Assembly: GCA_000435335.1 (NCBI GenBank)
Contig: FR891322.1
Coordinates: 1-35,876 of the forward strand
From: Clostridium sp. CAG:964
GTDB lineage: Bacteria > Bacillota > Clostridia > Oscillospirales > Acutalibacteraceae
Direction of reading: 5' to 3'
DNA length: 35,876 nt
Under the pieces are notes generated by a model that worked only from the letters and a program-made list of their open reading frames with translations, was not told the DNA's origin and made no database searches. The position numbers and the translations under genes were made by a program. This document shows positions 6,949 to 14,046 of the stretch, piece after piece. Within the stretch, counting starts at the first letter, position 1. Each line of letters starts with the position of its first letter.

Positions 6949-8262
6949 TCAGACGACACCCCTAAGCATAACATTTGCACTGAATAATCCGTCGGAATAT
7001 ACAAACCGGCAATAGCCGCCCTTCTTTTCTGCTATATGGCGTACCGACTCAATTCCGATACCGTTGCCGGAATGCTTAGAGGATTGAAAAATACCGTTTT
7101 TCTCTTTTGGTATGTGGTCAAATGTGTTTTCAACTGTAATTACCACAACATTTTCGGAATGAAGGTAGGCCTGTACCTTTATTTTTCTTTTTGCCTTTTT
7201 TGTACAAAGGCTTGCCTCCAGTGCATTTTCCATTAGGTTTGACAGTACCAGACATATGTCTATGTCCGACACAGGCAGCTTGTACGGCAGGTTTAATTCG
7301 GCAGTATATGGAATATCGTTTTCCTTGTAGCGTAGACAGTAGTGAGAGGCTACACTGTCTACAGCCGGGTTATCGCACAGCTGCAGCTCGGAAGCGGGAA
7401 TGCTTTCACGAGCTTGTGCAAGGTAGCTGTTAAGCTCTGCCCACTCCTTACGATTAACTAAAGCGGTTATTACAGAAAAATGGTGACGCATATCGTGTCG
7501 GGCCTGTTTTGTTTCCTCAATGGAATTACACAGCCTGTCATACTGGGCTTGCTGTAAAGAAAGAAACTGATTTTCCTGCCGCAGACGGTCATTTTTATTA
7601 AGGCTTTTTGCCATAAAATAAAACAGAACATAGAAAAGAATTAAAATTGCCAAAAAGGTTATGCCTATTAAAATATATCCTTGTGAAATGCGGCCCTGAT
7701 GCAGTATATCGGGGTGTATGGGAATCATAAATAAATTCAGAGCTATAAAAACGCAGGGCAGCAGCCAAAAAACATACCATGTCTGTACAATGCCGTCGTT
7801 GTCAATCAGTTCGGCTGCAGGGTGGACTGCAGGGTACCATGCAAGAAGAACAAACGCCCAGCAAAACAAATTGTAGCTTACCACAGCACTTAGGCTGAAC
7901 CAAGGCTCGGTATTGTACGGAGTTATAATTGAATCAATAGCTCTTGTAATGCTGCCCAGGCAGGAGTAAATGGCACATATTGCTAAAATTACACTAATGG
8001 ACTTCCAGTGGGATATGTTAAGGGTTGCACAGAATGCAAGGCTTAGAGCTATTACTATAGGTATAGCTGCCCACAGTGCCTGTGCTTTTAACAGAAAGCT
8101 TACAAGCCCTCCTAAAATACACAGAAGAATTAATACAGGCATACCTACTGCCGCAAGGCGGCTAACCTTAACCTTTAAATGATGCTTCATTGGAAAATAT
8201 GCAAGAAGCACGCCGGGAATTATAGCTAATAATTCAACAATAGGGCGGAGAACATCAAGCAT
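6949..8262 (-). CDS. Membrane sensor histidine kinase, AgrC/GHKL type
   Basis: This 437-residue protein has about six membrane helices in the first 220 residues, then a short coiled linker. The phosphoacceptor motif ARHDMRHH has H256 as the likely phosphorylated residue. The ATP-binding module shows NLMENALEA (N box) and GNGIGIESVRHIAEKKGG (G box). HDxRHH with a single NxxxNA box is the form found in AgrC, ComD and other kinases of LytTR regulators; those often sense peptides. Its start codon shares one base with the stop of the regulator upstream (TAATG), so the two are translationally coupled. No peptide precursor or AgrB-type processing enzyme is next to it, so the signal is unknown. Confidence 0.88.
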   Translation of the reverse strand: MLDVLRPIVELLAIIPGVLLAYFPMKHHLKVKVSRLAAVGMPVLILLCILGGLVSFLLKAQALWAAIPIVIALSLAFCATLNISHWKSISVILAICAIYSCLGSITRAIDSIITPYNTEPWFSLSAVVSYNLFCWAFVLLAWYPAVHPAAELIDNDGIVQTWYVFWLLPCVFIALNLFMIPIHPDILHQGRISQGYILIGITFLAILILFYVLFYFMAKSLNKNDRLRQENQFLSLQQAQYDRLCNSIEETKQARHDMRHHFSVITALVNRKEWAELNSYLAQARESIPASELQLCDNPAVDSVASHYCLRYKENDIPYTAELNLPYKLPVSDIDICLVLSNLMENALEASLCTKKAKRKIKVQAYLHSENVVVITVENTFDHIPKEKNGIFQSSKHSGNGIGIESVRHIAEKKGGYCRFVYSDGLFSANVMLRGVV

Positions 8263-8981
8263 TACAGCTGCCCCCTTTTAAAAAGAAAGTCGCCAAAAAC
8301 CGCACGGGCGTTTTTTGCAGTATTACGGCTGACAGCGATTTTTTCCTTGTTATCCAGTGTAAAAGCAGTGCCGTCATAGTCCTTTGCATGCTCAAGGTTA
8401 ATAATTATTCCTCGGTTACATACAAAAAACCGTTCGTCACCGTTAAGCTCTGCGGTAAAATCCGAAAAGGTTTTTCTGGTTACTGTTGTTTTGCCGCTGA
8501 CAGTATGTATATGAATACAGTGCTTATAATGCTCTGCATATAAAATATCGCACAGTCGTATTCTGTCTGTTCCGCCTACAACCCGCACATTTAAATACTT
8601 GTCCGGTACAGGCAGTCTGCTTACAATTTCGTCTATAATTTCTGACAGTTCGTTTTCTGTATACGGCTTTACAAGGTATTGAAAAGCACGAACACGAAAG
8701 CCCTCCAGTGCGTGCTCTGTTGAGGTGGTTGTTAATACAATTAAGCAGTTTTTATCAAAGCTCCGCAGCTTTTTTGAAATATCAATGCCGTTTTCGCTGC
8801 CCATATAAATATCCATAAAAACAAGTGCAAATTTATTTTGCTTGGCGGCTGTTAAAAACGGTTCGCCGCTGTTATATTCAAAAATTTCTGCACTTATTGC
8901 GTGACATTCCAGTCCGGCAGATACTTTTTGGTGCAGTTCCTTTCGTTCTGACTCTACATCATCAACAATGGCTATACGCAT
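8262..8981 (-). CDS. LytTR-family response regulator, AgrA type
   Basis: This is a 239-residue two-domain regulator. The receiver domain (1-120) has the acidic pair D8-D9, phosphoacceptor D57 in LVFMDIYMG, the threonine run after LIVL and K105 in QYLVKPY. The C-terminal LytTR DNA-binding domain runs from about 135 to 235 (LNVRVVGGTDRIRLCDILYAE ... RFFVCNRGIIINLEHAKDY). I choose ATG 8981 because GGGAGG lies seven bases upstream; a TTG 15 bases earlier overlaps that ribosome site. It is the first gene of the pair with the histidine kinase, and is divergent from the DUF308 gene. The shared region holds direct repeats of the LytTR-site type, so self-control and control of the neighbour are likely. 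Confidence 0.9.
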   Translation of the reverse strand: MRIAIVDDVESERKELHQKVSAGLECHAISAEIFEYNSGEPFLTAAKQNKFALVFMDIYMGSENGIDISKKLRSFDKNCLIVLTTTSTEHALEGFRVRAFQYLVKPYTENELSEIIDEIVSRLPVPDKYLNVRVVGGTDRIRLCDILYAEHYKHCIHIHTVSGKTTVTRKTFSDFTAELNGDERFFVCNRGIIINLEHAKDYDGTAFTLDNKEKIAVSRNTAKNARAVFGDFLFKRGQL

Positions 8982-9013
8982 TGCTATACCTCCCAAGTAA
9001 TTCCTTTACTTAT

Positions 9014-9019
9014 ATTGTA
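9014..9019 (-). promoter_or_regulatory. Possible -10 element for the two-component operon
   Basis: On the minus strand TACAAT occupies 9019-9014, about 33 bases before the regulator start codon. No good -35 is found at 17 bases. That would suit an activator-dependent promoter with the repeats at 9051-9080 just upstream. Confidence 0.4.
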
Positions 9020-9050
9020 GCATATTTTTGCGGAAAAGTCCTATGCTTAT

Positions 9051-9080
9051 TACCGTTTAGGACGGTTTTTTACCGTTTGT
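9051..9080 (+). promoter_or_regulatory. Candidate LytTR operator (two direct repeats)
   Basis: TACCGTTTAG at 9051 and TACCGTTTGT at 9071 are direct repeats about two helical turns apart (20 bases start to start). They are close to the known LytTR family site form (TACNGTTNAG, spaced about 21-22). They lie between the regulator gene and the divergent DUF308 gene. They also sit upstream of a TATAAT at 9114-9119 that has a poor -35 (TGGCAA at 9091-9096), the usual setting for an activated promoter. Confidence 0.6.
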
Positions 9081-9113
9081 GCAAACCGTGTGGCAAATGT
9101 TCCCAAAATGCTC

Positions 9114-9119
9114 TATAAT
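9114..9119 (+). promoter_or_regulatory. -10 element of the DUF308 gene promoter
   Basis: TATAAT at 9114-9119 with only a weak -35 match (TGGCAA, 9091-9096, spacer 17). A CGGTAA/TTACCG inverted repeat (9160-9165 and 9173-9178) lies in the leader, which is about 107 bases long. Confidence 0.6.
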
Positions 9120-9232
9120 AATATGTCTAATAGGGGTATATAGGGTACTGTGCTTTTGCCGGTAAATAAAAATTACCGAAATAAAGAGAATGTACAGAAT
9201 TACCCCAAAATTAAAAAGAGGAGGTACATAAT

Positions 9233-9775
9233 ATGAAAATTTTCAATTCGATTATAGGTGTACTGTCAATTTTAAGCGGTGTGTACTGCATTTTTTATCC
9301 CGGCTTAACATTTATAAACAGCGGCTGGATTGTTGCTGCTTTGCTTGGAGTGTGGGGTATATTTTCAATTGTTGATTATGTGGCAAACCGCAAAAATGCA
9401 CAAAAAAACAAAAGCGAAGCCGCAATGGGTGCTGTAGGCCTTGTTGTGGGTATTTTGGCAGCTGTAATCTCAATTCTTGCATTATTTACTCCGGCTGTCA
9501 GAGCAATGCTGGATATTACCATTTTAGGCGTATTTGCGGGCTGGTTGATTATTGACGGTATATCCTCTATAATCTCAGCTGTAAAAGCTAAGGGTATGGG
9601 CGGAAAATTGTGGATAGTTTCTCTGATTTGCGGAATTGTTGTTACACTGGCAGGAATTTACGGAATTTTCCATTTGCTTTTCATCGCTCAAACCATAGGC
9701 TTGCTTATCGGAATACTTCTTATGGTGTACGGAATAGGTCTGATATTATCTGTTTTCCAAAAAACAGGTGAATAA
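9233..9775 (+). CDS. DUF308/HdeD-like membrane protein
   Basis: This 180-residue protein consists almost wholly of six hydrophobic segments with short loops. Repeated glycine-rich motifs occur (GVLSILSGVYCIFYPG, GLVVGILAAVISI, GILLMVYGIGLILS). This is the pattern of the DUF308/HdeD family, associated in E. coli with acid resistance but of unknown function in Firmicutes. AGAGGAGG precedes the ATG. It is divergent from the AgrC/AgrA-type pair and has LytTR-type repeats upstream, so it is the most likely direct target of that system. Confidence 0.75.
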   Translation: MKIFNSIIGVLSILSGVYCIFYPGLTFINSGWIVAALLGVWGIFSIVDYVANRKNAQKNKSEAAMGAVGLVVGILAAVISILALFTPAVRAMLDITILGVFAGWLIIDGISSIISAVKAKGMGGKLWIVSLICGIVVTLAGIYGIFHLLFIAQTIGLLIGILLMVYGIGLILSVFQKTGE

Positions 9776-9820
9776 TTAATTTTAAGCCGTGTAGGTTGAC
9801 ATTTCTTTAATAAACTTAAA

Positions 9821-9877
9821 TAAAGCCACGCAAAATTTTTGAGTACTTTTTAGTAGCTCAAGTTCTGCGTGGCTTTA
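9821..9877. terminator. Bidirectional terminator
   Basis: TAAAGCCACGCA at 9821-9832 pairs with TGCGTGGCTTTA at 9866-9877. The loop holds an inner TGAGTACT/AGTAGCTCA hairpin. The outer stem is A/T flanked on both sides, serving the DUF308 gene on the plus strand and the DUF4097 remnant on the minus strand. Confidence 0.8.
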
Positions 9878-9936
9878 CTTTTTACTTGCCCTAATATAAC
9901 GCCTAATTATTTTTGGCGGTGAATTTTTATTGTTTG

Positions 9937-10742
9937 TTATAAATCTTTATCGGTAAACTTTACCGAAATGTCCCCGTTAGAAGTAACAACATTTAATTTT
10001 TTCACTGAATTTGTTATTTGAGAATTATATACCTCAAGTGAATTGTTACCTAATGAGGTAGACGAGGTTGTATTATAATCCGAAGGTTTTCCTATAATAT
10101 TGCCTGATATATAGCCGTTTGCGGATTCAAGGGAAATATTGTTTGACACTATATTTTTAACCTCTATACTGCCATTTGAGGTGTTCACATTAATTGCGTT
10201 TCTTGCACCTGTATTTGAAACATTAACTTTACCGTTAGAGCTTTCAATGTCCAAAGTATGGCACCTTGTTTTATCCGCTTTAAAGTATCCGTTAGAAATT
10301 GTTGCCTTTAAATTCCCGTAAACATTATCAATGTTAGACAAGCTTATACTGCCGTTGGAAACTTCTGCATCAATGTTTCCTATGTTAATGTCCGAAATAC
10401 TAACATTGCCGTTTGCAAGGTATACATTAATTTTAGGCAGGTTTTCGCTCGGCTCATCTGAAGTGTCACTTAATGAAAAAAGCCATTCTGTAAGTGTATC
10501 TGAATGATTGTCAGAGGCTTTATCGGAGGTGTTGAGCCATAGGGATTTATCCGGAATTTCAATTACCGTATTGAGCTCCAGACGACCTATGCCGTGGAAA
10601 CAGCCCTTTTCCCAGAAAGACCAAATGTTATTCAAATTGTCCGTTAAACACAGCTCTTTTTCTTCTGTAGTAACGGATGACGGGCAGCAGTCGCTTGTAT
10701 AATATGTTATTTTTATTTTTTCAGATGGTGATTTTTTTACAA
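9937..10742 (-). pseudogene. DUF4097-type beta-strand repeat protein, 5' truncated
   Basis: The frame reads KKSPSEKIKITYYTSD near its 5' edge. It then runs through repeated SNGSI / SNGYF / SNGKV / TSNGDISV units, the beta-helix-like ladder of DUF4097 (putative adhesin) proteins. These are cell-envelope proteins often controlled by anti-sigma or PspC-type modules. The family normally starts with a membrane segment or signal and about 50 more residues, which are absent. Going upstream the frame meets TGA inside the neighbouring small gene with no ATG, GTG or TTG in a sensible place. A TTG at 10635 would give 232 residues but has no ribosome site and starts mid-domain. The break coincides with the edge of the tandem cassette at 10743, so this is a fusion scar. 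Confidence 0.7.
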
Positions 10743-10907
10743 TTATTCAGCCGGAGCCTTTAAACCTGAATTTGCATAATTTCCGTTTTTCAGGTATGTT
10801 CTGTCGCCGAACAACTCGGCAATCTCCTCCATTGCAGTTTTTAAAGCCTCTTTTTTTACTTCACCTAAAACAAATTTGGTTGTATCAAAAGAAAATCCGT
10901 TGCTCAT
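10743..10907 (-). CDS. 54-residue protein of unknown function, cassette copy 1
   Basis: The ATG at 10907 has GGAGG five bases upstream, and the gene begins 13 bases after the lipoprotein stop, so the two are one operon. The protein has no signal or membrane segment. It shows a predicted amphipathic helix (TTKFVLGEVKKEALKTAMEE) followed by a polar tail ending LKAPAE. From residue 7 on it is identical to the product of copy 2. The stop TAA arises at the junction with DUF4097-derived sequence (GAA TAA against GAA TAT in copy 2). I do not recognise the family. A structural partner of the lipoprotein or a signalling peptide are both possible; nothing in the sequence decides. Confidence 0.65.
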   Translation of the reverse strand: MSNGFSFDTTKFVLGEVKKEALKTAMEEIAELFGDRTYLKNGNYANSGLKAPAE

Positions 10908-10920
10908 TTTTTCCTCCATA

Positions 10921-11553
10921 TCATATTTCATTTACAATGGATATTGAGTTGATTGTACTGTCCTCATTATACCAGAAAGAAATATATGTATTATCATTGC
11001 TGTCCATTCTGTAATATAATACTCCGCTTCCGTCATCAAAAGTTTTTATTCTCGAAGGCTCTCCGAATTTGCTCAGTATTTCCCCCTTTTTACTTTTTCC
11101 GCTTATACCGTCAATTTCGACCAGACCGGCATATTCTTCTTTTAAAAAAGTATAATCTAAAGAGGACGCAACAATTTCATCGGGAGTGATGTTTTCCTTA
11201 TAATTACTTATATTCATGCTTGAAACTTTTTTACCATTTAACAATAAAGTACCGTATTCATATGTATTGCCGTCTTTTTCATATACTGACACATCATCAT
11301 CAAACGAAAACCCTTCCGGCAAATCGCTTTGTTTATAAGGTATCTTCATTGGTTTTCCGTTGAGCGTAACCTTATCAAGCATCTGTAAAACCTTGGTGTC
11401 ATTGTCATCTGAATAACCCGAACCGTTTTCCTGCGAAACCTGAGAAACTGAACTTGTATCTGAAACAGAGCCGTTTCCGCCTGCACATCCTGCCATGCCC
11501 GCAACCATAGATAAAGTAAGTACCGCTGTAATTATAATTGTTCTTATTTCCAT
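10921..11553 (-). CDS. Lipoprotein of unknown function, cassette copy 1
   Basis: This 210-residue precursor has a lipoprotein signal peptide (MEIRTIIITAVLTLSMVAG, then MAGC with lipidated C23) and a Ser/Asp/Asn-rich linker to about residue 55. A globular domain follows, with KVTLNGKP, SDLPEGFSF and a C-terminal segment GKSKKGEILSKFGEPSRI. The last segment ends in strands, as in small SmpA/BamE-like or beta-lactamase-inhibitor-like folds. The first 68 residues match copy 2 except residue 2, while the rest differ at more than half of positions. GGAGG precedes the ATG. The promoter lies about 120 bases upstream. It should be anchored on the outer face of the membrane. Function unknown. Confidence 0.75.
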   Translation of the reverse strand: MEIRTIIITAVLTLSMVAGMAGCAGGNGSVSDTSSVSQVSQENGSGYSDDNDTKVLQMLDKVTLNGKPMKIPYKQSDLPEGFSFDDDVSVYEKDGNTYEYGTLLLNGKKVSSMNISNYKENITPDEIVASSLDYTFLKEEYAGLVEIDGISGKSKKGEILSKFGEPSRIKTFDDGSGVLYYRMDSNDNTYISFWYNEDSTINSISIVNEI

Positions 11554-11675
11554 AATAATAAACCTCCATTTGTATCATGTTACATATTTTAACATAACGC
11601 TGTTGTGATTACAATTCATATAATGCAGCAAAATGTCAAAATAAGGCAATCCTATATGTATGTTTTTACTATTAT

Positions 11676-11703
11676 ATTCTATTATGTAGCAATGTTTGGT
11701 CAA
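11676..11703 (-). promoter_or_regulatory. Promoter of cassette copy 1
   Basis: On the minus strand TTGACC (11703-11698) and TAGAAT (11681-11676) are 16 bases apart. The same sequence recurs at 12717-12744 for copy 2. The -35 overlaps the stop codon of the copy 2 small gene. Confidence 0.6.
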
Positions 11704-11942
11704 CTCCGCATAACGGTAAAACAGTTACATAAATCAGACAAAATAAAAAACGCAAAGAAATCCCTGCGTTTATCCTGATATTCAGCCGGAGCCTTTAAAC
11801 CTGAATTTGCATAATTTCCGTTTTTCAGGTATGTTCTGTCGCCGAACAACTCGGCAATCTCCTCCATTGCAGTTTTTAAAGCCTCTTTTTTTACTTCACC
11901 TAAAACAAATTTTGTTGTATCAAAAACGAAATTGTTATCCAT
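11700..11942 (-). CDS. 80-residue protein of unknown function, cassette copy 2, with C-terminal extension
   Basis: The start is ATG 11942 with GGAG seven bases upstream; the lipoprotein stop is 16 bases before it. Residues 7-54 are identical to the copy 1 protein. Where copy 1 stops after APAE, this copy continues for 26 more residues (YQDKRRDFFAFFILSDLCNC and on). It reads through a hairpin that looks like the cassette terminator and ends inside the -35 of the copy 1 promoter. The extension is rich in Phe and Cys and may be accidental. The ancestral stop position is therefore uncertain. Confidence 0.55.
   Translation of the reverse strand: MDNNFVFDTTKFVLGEVKKEALKTAMEEIAELFGDRTYLKNGNYANSGLKAPAEYQDKRRDFFAFFILSDLCNCFTVMRS
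11741..11771 (-). terminator. Terminator of cassette copy 2
   Basis: On the minus strand AAACGCA, a loop of ten and TGCGTTT are followed by TTTATTT. The stem lies inside the extended reading frame of the small gene. Confidence 0.7.
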
Positions 11943-11958
11943 ATAAATCTCCAATTAA

Positions 11959-12594
11959 TTAAATGTTTTTAATCATTATTGTACTAATGATATTATCTTT
12001 GGTAAACCAGAATTCAACATATGAGTTATCATTATTGTTCGTTTCATAAGTTATTATTTCACTTCCTGTATCAAGAGTTTCTCTGTTTGTAGGTTCTCCA
12101 AATTTACTTAATACATCTTCTTTTTTATTTTTACCTGATATATCATCAACCTTAATTATTTCACTTACACTTTCATTGTCAAGATAAGAATATGATATCA
12201 TATCAACAATGAAATCTTCAGTTTTTTGACCTTCAGCATACTCAAACAAAGATACTGTTGTAATCATTTTGTTATTATATAACAAATCAGTATAGGCATA
12301 TGTGTTTCCGTCTTTTTCGTAAACACTAACATCATTTTTATCAAAACTATATCCTTCCCCTAAATCACTCAATTTAAATGGAAGAACAACTGGTTTTCCG
12401 TTGAGCGTGACCTTATCAAGCATCTGTAAGACCTTGGTGTCATTGTCATCTGAATACCCCGAACCGTTTTCCTGCGAAACCTGAGAAACTGAACTTGTAT
12501 CTGAAACAGAGCCGTTTCCGCCTGCACATCCTGCCATGCCCGCAACCATAGATAAAGTAAGTACCGCTGTAATTATAATTGTTCTTATTTTCAT
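11959..12594 (-). CDS. Lipoprotein of unknown function, cassette copy 2
   Basis: This is a 211-residue precursor with the same signal peptide, lipobox (MAGC, C23) and linker as copy 1. The exported domain keeps the copy 1 plan (KVTLNGKP, SDLGEGYSFDKNDVSVYEKD, SGKNKKEDVLSKFGEPTNR, a terminal strand VEFWFTKDNII), but most residues differ. The start is ATG 12594 with GGAGG ten bases upstream; an ATG at 12744 in the same frame is inside the promoter and is rejected. The domain plan vaguely recalls the lipoprotein at 30431. Function unknown; the conserved plan with variable surface would suit a binding protein. Confidence 0.75.
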   Translation of the reverse strand: MKIRTIIITAVLTLSMVAGMAGCAGGNGSVSDTSSVSQVSQENGSGYSDDNDTKVLQMLDKVTLNGKPVVLPFKLSDLGEGYSFDKNDVSVYEKDGNTYAYTDLLYNNKMITTVSLFEYAEGQKTEDFIVDMISYSYLDNESVSEIIKVDDISGKNKKEDVLSKFGEPTNRETLDTGSEIITYETNNNDNSYVEFWFTKDNIISTIMIKNI

Positions 12595-12716
12595 AATAAT
12601 AAACCTCCATTTGTATCTTGTTACATATTTTAACATAACACTGTCGTGATTACAATTCATATAATGCAGCAAAATGTCAAAATAAGGCAATCCTATATGT
12701 ATGTTTTTACTATTAT

Positions 12717-12744
12717 ATTCTATTATGTAGCAATGTTTGGTCAA
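12717..12744 (-). promoter_or_regulatory. Promoter of cassette copy 2
   Basis: TTGACC (12744-12739) and TAGAAT (12722-12717), 16 bases apart on the minus strand, are identical to copy 1. The leader to the ATG is about 115 bases. Confidence 0.6.
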
Positions 12745-12929
12745 CTCCGCATAACGGCAAAACAGTTACATAAATCAGATTAAAGTTTATATTCAATATA
12801 TTTGCGAAAGATTACTTACCTATTCTTTGTTTATAGTTATGCAGATTTTGAATATATGCAATCGGCTATAGTAAATCCTGACAAGCCCTCCGAAAAGTTA
12901 GTAATAACTTTCAAATTGAAATTAGCTTT

Positions 12930-13214
12930 TTATTCAGTTTTGAATCTATAATATACAAATCCTTCCTTATAATTATTATATTGTTCTTGACAGTTGCATT
13001 CGCTTGGACATTTTCTGATTACAATAGGCACATTGATTCCGTTATCTTTTAAAGCATTTTCAAACGCACAATACGCAGGATTAAAATACTTTTCCGGACT
13101 TTCACCGGGATAATCTACGATAATTTTAGTTAGATACTTAAAAGAAAGGGTTTCTCTAATATTTCTTACAGTAATAAATGTAATAGATAATAGTCTGTTT
13201 ATTCCTAAACAGTA
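12930..13214 (-). pseudogene. Unrecognised coding fragment without a start
   Basis: A 94-codon open frame on the minus strand reads IIVDYPGESPEKYFNPAYCA, then FENALKDNGINVPIVIRKCP and SECNCQEQYNNYKEGFVYYR, ending RFKTE and stop. Residue use looks like real protein, with a Cys-rich segment. The frame opens at a TAA (13215-13217) and contains no ATG, GTG or TTG near its beginning. A 5'-truncated or decayed gene is likely. The family is not recognised. The 150 bases between it and the cassette edge hold nothing I can identify. Confidence 0.4.
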
Positions 13215-13230
13215 TTAAAAAATAATTTAA

Positions 13231-13285
13231 AAAGCCACACAAAAGCTTTGGGTATTTTCACCTAAGCTTCTGTGTGGCTTTGTTT
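13231..13285. terminator. Strong terminator hairpin
   Basis: AAAGCCACACA with inner AAAGCTT pairs with AAGCTT and TGTGTGGCTTT, ending at 13281, followed by TGTTTTG. It resembles the stem at 9821-9877. About 190 bases to its right (13286-13471) hold nothing recognisable. Confidence 0.75.
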
Positions 13286-13471
13286 TGCATTAAAGCATTT
13301 GTAGCGGTTATAAGCTTGTTAAAAAATATTTCTTTTTATCGTAAAATACCCTTAGAAAACCATTGTAAGCTAAAACTTACCTCGTGTAAATTACACCACA
13401 TATTTAGCGTACAAATATAACTTTTTCAACTGTTATTATGAAGTGGTGCCGTTATTATGTTATTATAGTTT

Positions 13472-13499
13472 TGAACCTTTTGTTATTCTGATTCGTATA
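13472..13499 (+). promoter_or_regulatory. ECF-type promoter of the sigma factor operon
   Basis: TGAACC at 13472-13477 and CGTATA at 13494-13499 are separated by 16 bases. An AAC-containing -35 and a CGTA -10 at this spacing are the hallmark of Firmicutes ECF sigma promoters such as SigW. It lies 46 bases upstream of the sigma gene, so autoregulation is the natural reading. Confidence 0.75.
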
Positions 13500-13545
13500 T
13501 ATTATGAAAGCTTTCAATTAAGTAACAGGAGAGGGGGAGATAAGG

Positions 13546-14046
13546 TTGTACGAGGATTATGAGGATTATATAGCACATTACAGCAAAGATTTAACAAGAC
13601 TGTGCATCTCTTTGTGCGGCAATGTCAGTGATGCTGACGACTTGTTTCAGGAAACTTGGTATAAGGCTATAAAAAATTTTTCAAAGTATAAAAAGGACAG
13701 GCCTTTTGATAAGTGGCTGTTTGCTATATGCGTAAATACATACAAGGACAACCTAAGGCTGTCATACAACAAAAAAAGATACCTTTTTAGAACCGAGGAG
13801 GAAGAAAAAGCCTTTTTAAACTCGGTTACTTACGGTGAGCATGAACAAGCCGAAGAATATCTTCAACTGCATAGGGCTATTGCGACTTTATCTAAGAAAC
13901 TAAGAATTACATTAACGCTGTTTTATTTTAAGGACTACACAGTAAAGGAAATTTCAGAGATTTTAAATATTCCCGAGGGCACTGTGAAGTCACGCCTAAA
14001 TACAGCACGCAGGATAATTAAAAGGAGGCTTGAAAATGAAAAATAG
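13546..14046 (+). CDS. ECF-family RNA polymerase sigma factor
   Basis: This 166-residue protein has region 2 (DADDLFQETWYKAIKNFSKY with KWLFAICVNTYKDNLR) and region 4 (TLFYFKDYTVKEISEILNIP EGTVKSRL), separated by a short linker. This is the minimal sigma-70 layout of group 4 factors. The start is TTG 13546, with a purine-rich GGGGGAG seven bases upstream. Region 1 and the long region 3 are absent, as expected. The next gene overlaps its end by 11 bases and encodes a membrane protein of anti-sigma layout, so activity is probably gated by an envelope signal. The upstream ECF promoter suggests positive feedback. Confidence 0.93.
   Translation: MYEDYEDYIAHYSKDLTRLCISLCGNVSDADDLFQETWYKAIKNFSKYKKDRPFDKWLFAICVNTYKDNLRLSYNKKRYLFRTEEEEKAFLNSVTYGEHEQAEEYLQLHRAIATLSKKLRITLTLFYFKDYTVKEISEILNIPEGTVKSRLNTARRIIKRRLENEK

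Larger units (their letters stand above)
10743..11738 (-). repeat. Tandem cassette, copy 1 (3' end missing)
   Basis: This is about 996 bases repeated at 11740-12779 with a period near 1041. The promoter, 5' leader and first 68 lipoprotein codons are almost identical between copies. The remaining lipoprotein codons are strongly diverged, and the small gene is almost identical again. Copy 1 lacks the roughly 40 bases with the terminator that close copy 2. It is joined there to the truncated DUF4097 gene. Confidence 0.9.
11740..12779 (-). repeat. Tandem cassette, copy 2 (complete)
   Basis: This is the complete unit of about 1040 bases: promoter, leader, lipoprotein gene, small gene and terminator, read right to left. 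The right edge is marked by AAATCAGA (ends 12779), matched by AAATCAGA ending at 11738 in copy 1. Sequence diverges immediately outside that point. Confidence 0.9.

Noticed and set aside
9937..10635. Intact 232-residue DUF4097 gene from TTG 10635
   Set aside because: The TTG has no ribosome site, and recognisable family sequence continues upstream in frame to 10742, so this would be an internal start in a truncated gene.
12595..12744. Extra 50 N-terminal residues on the copy 2 lipoprotein
   Set aside because: They are translated from the promoter and leader, and would hide the lipoprotein signal peptide that copy 1 shares.
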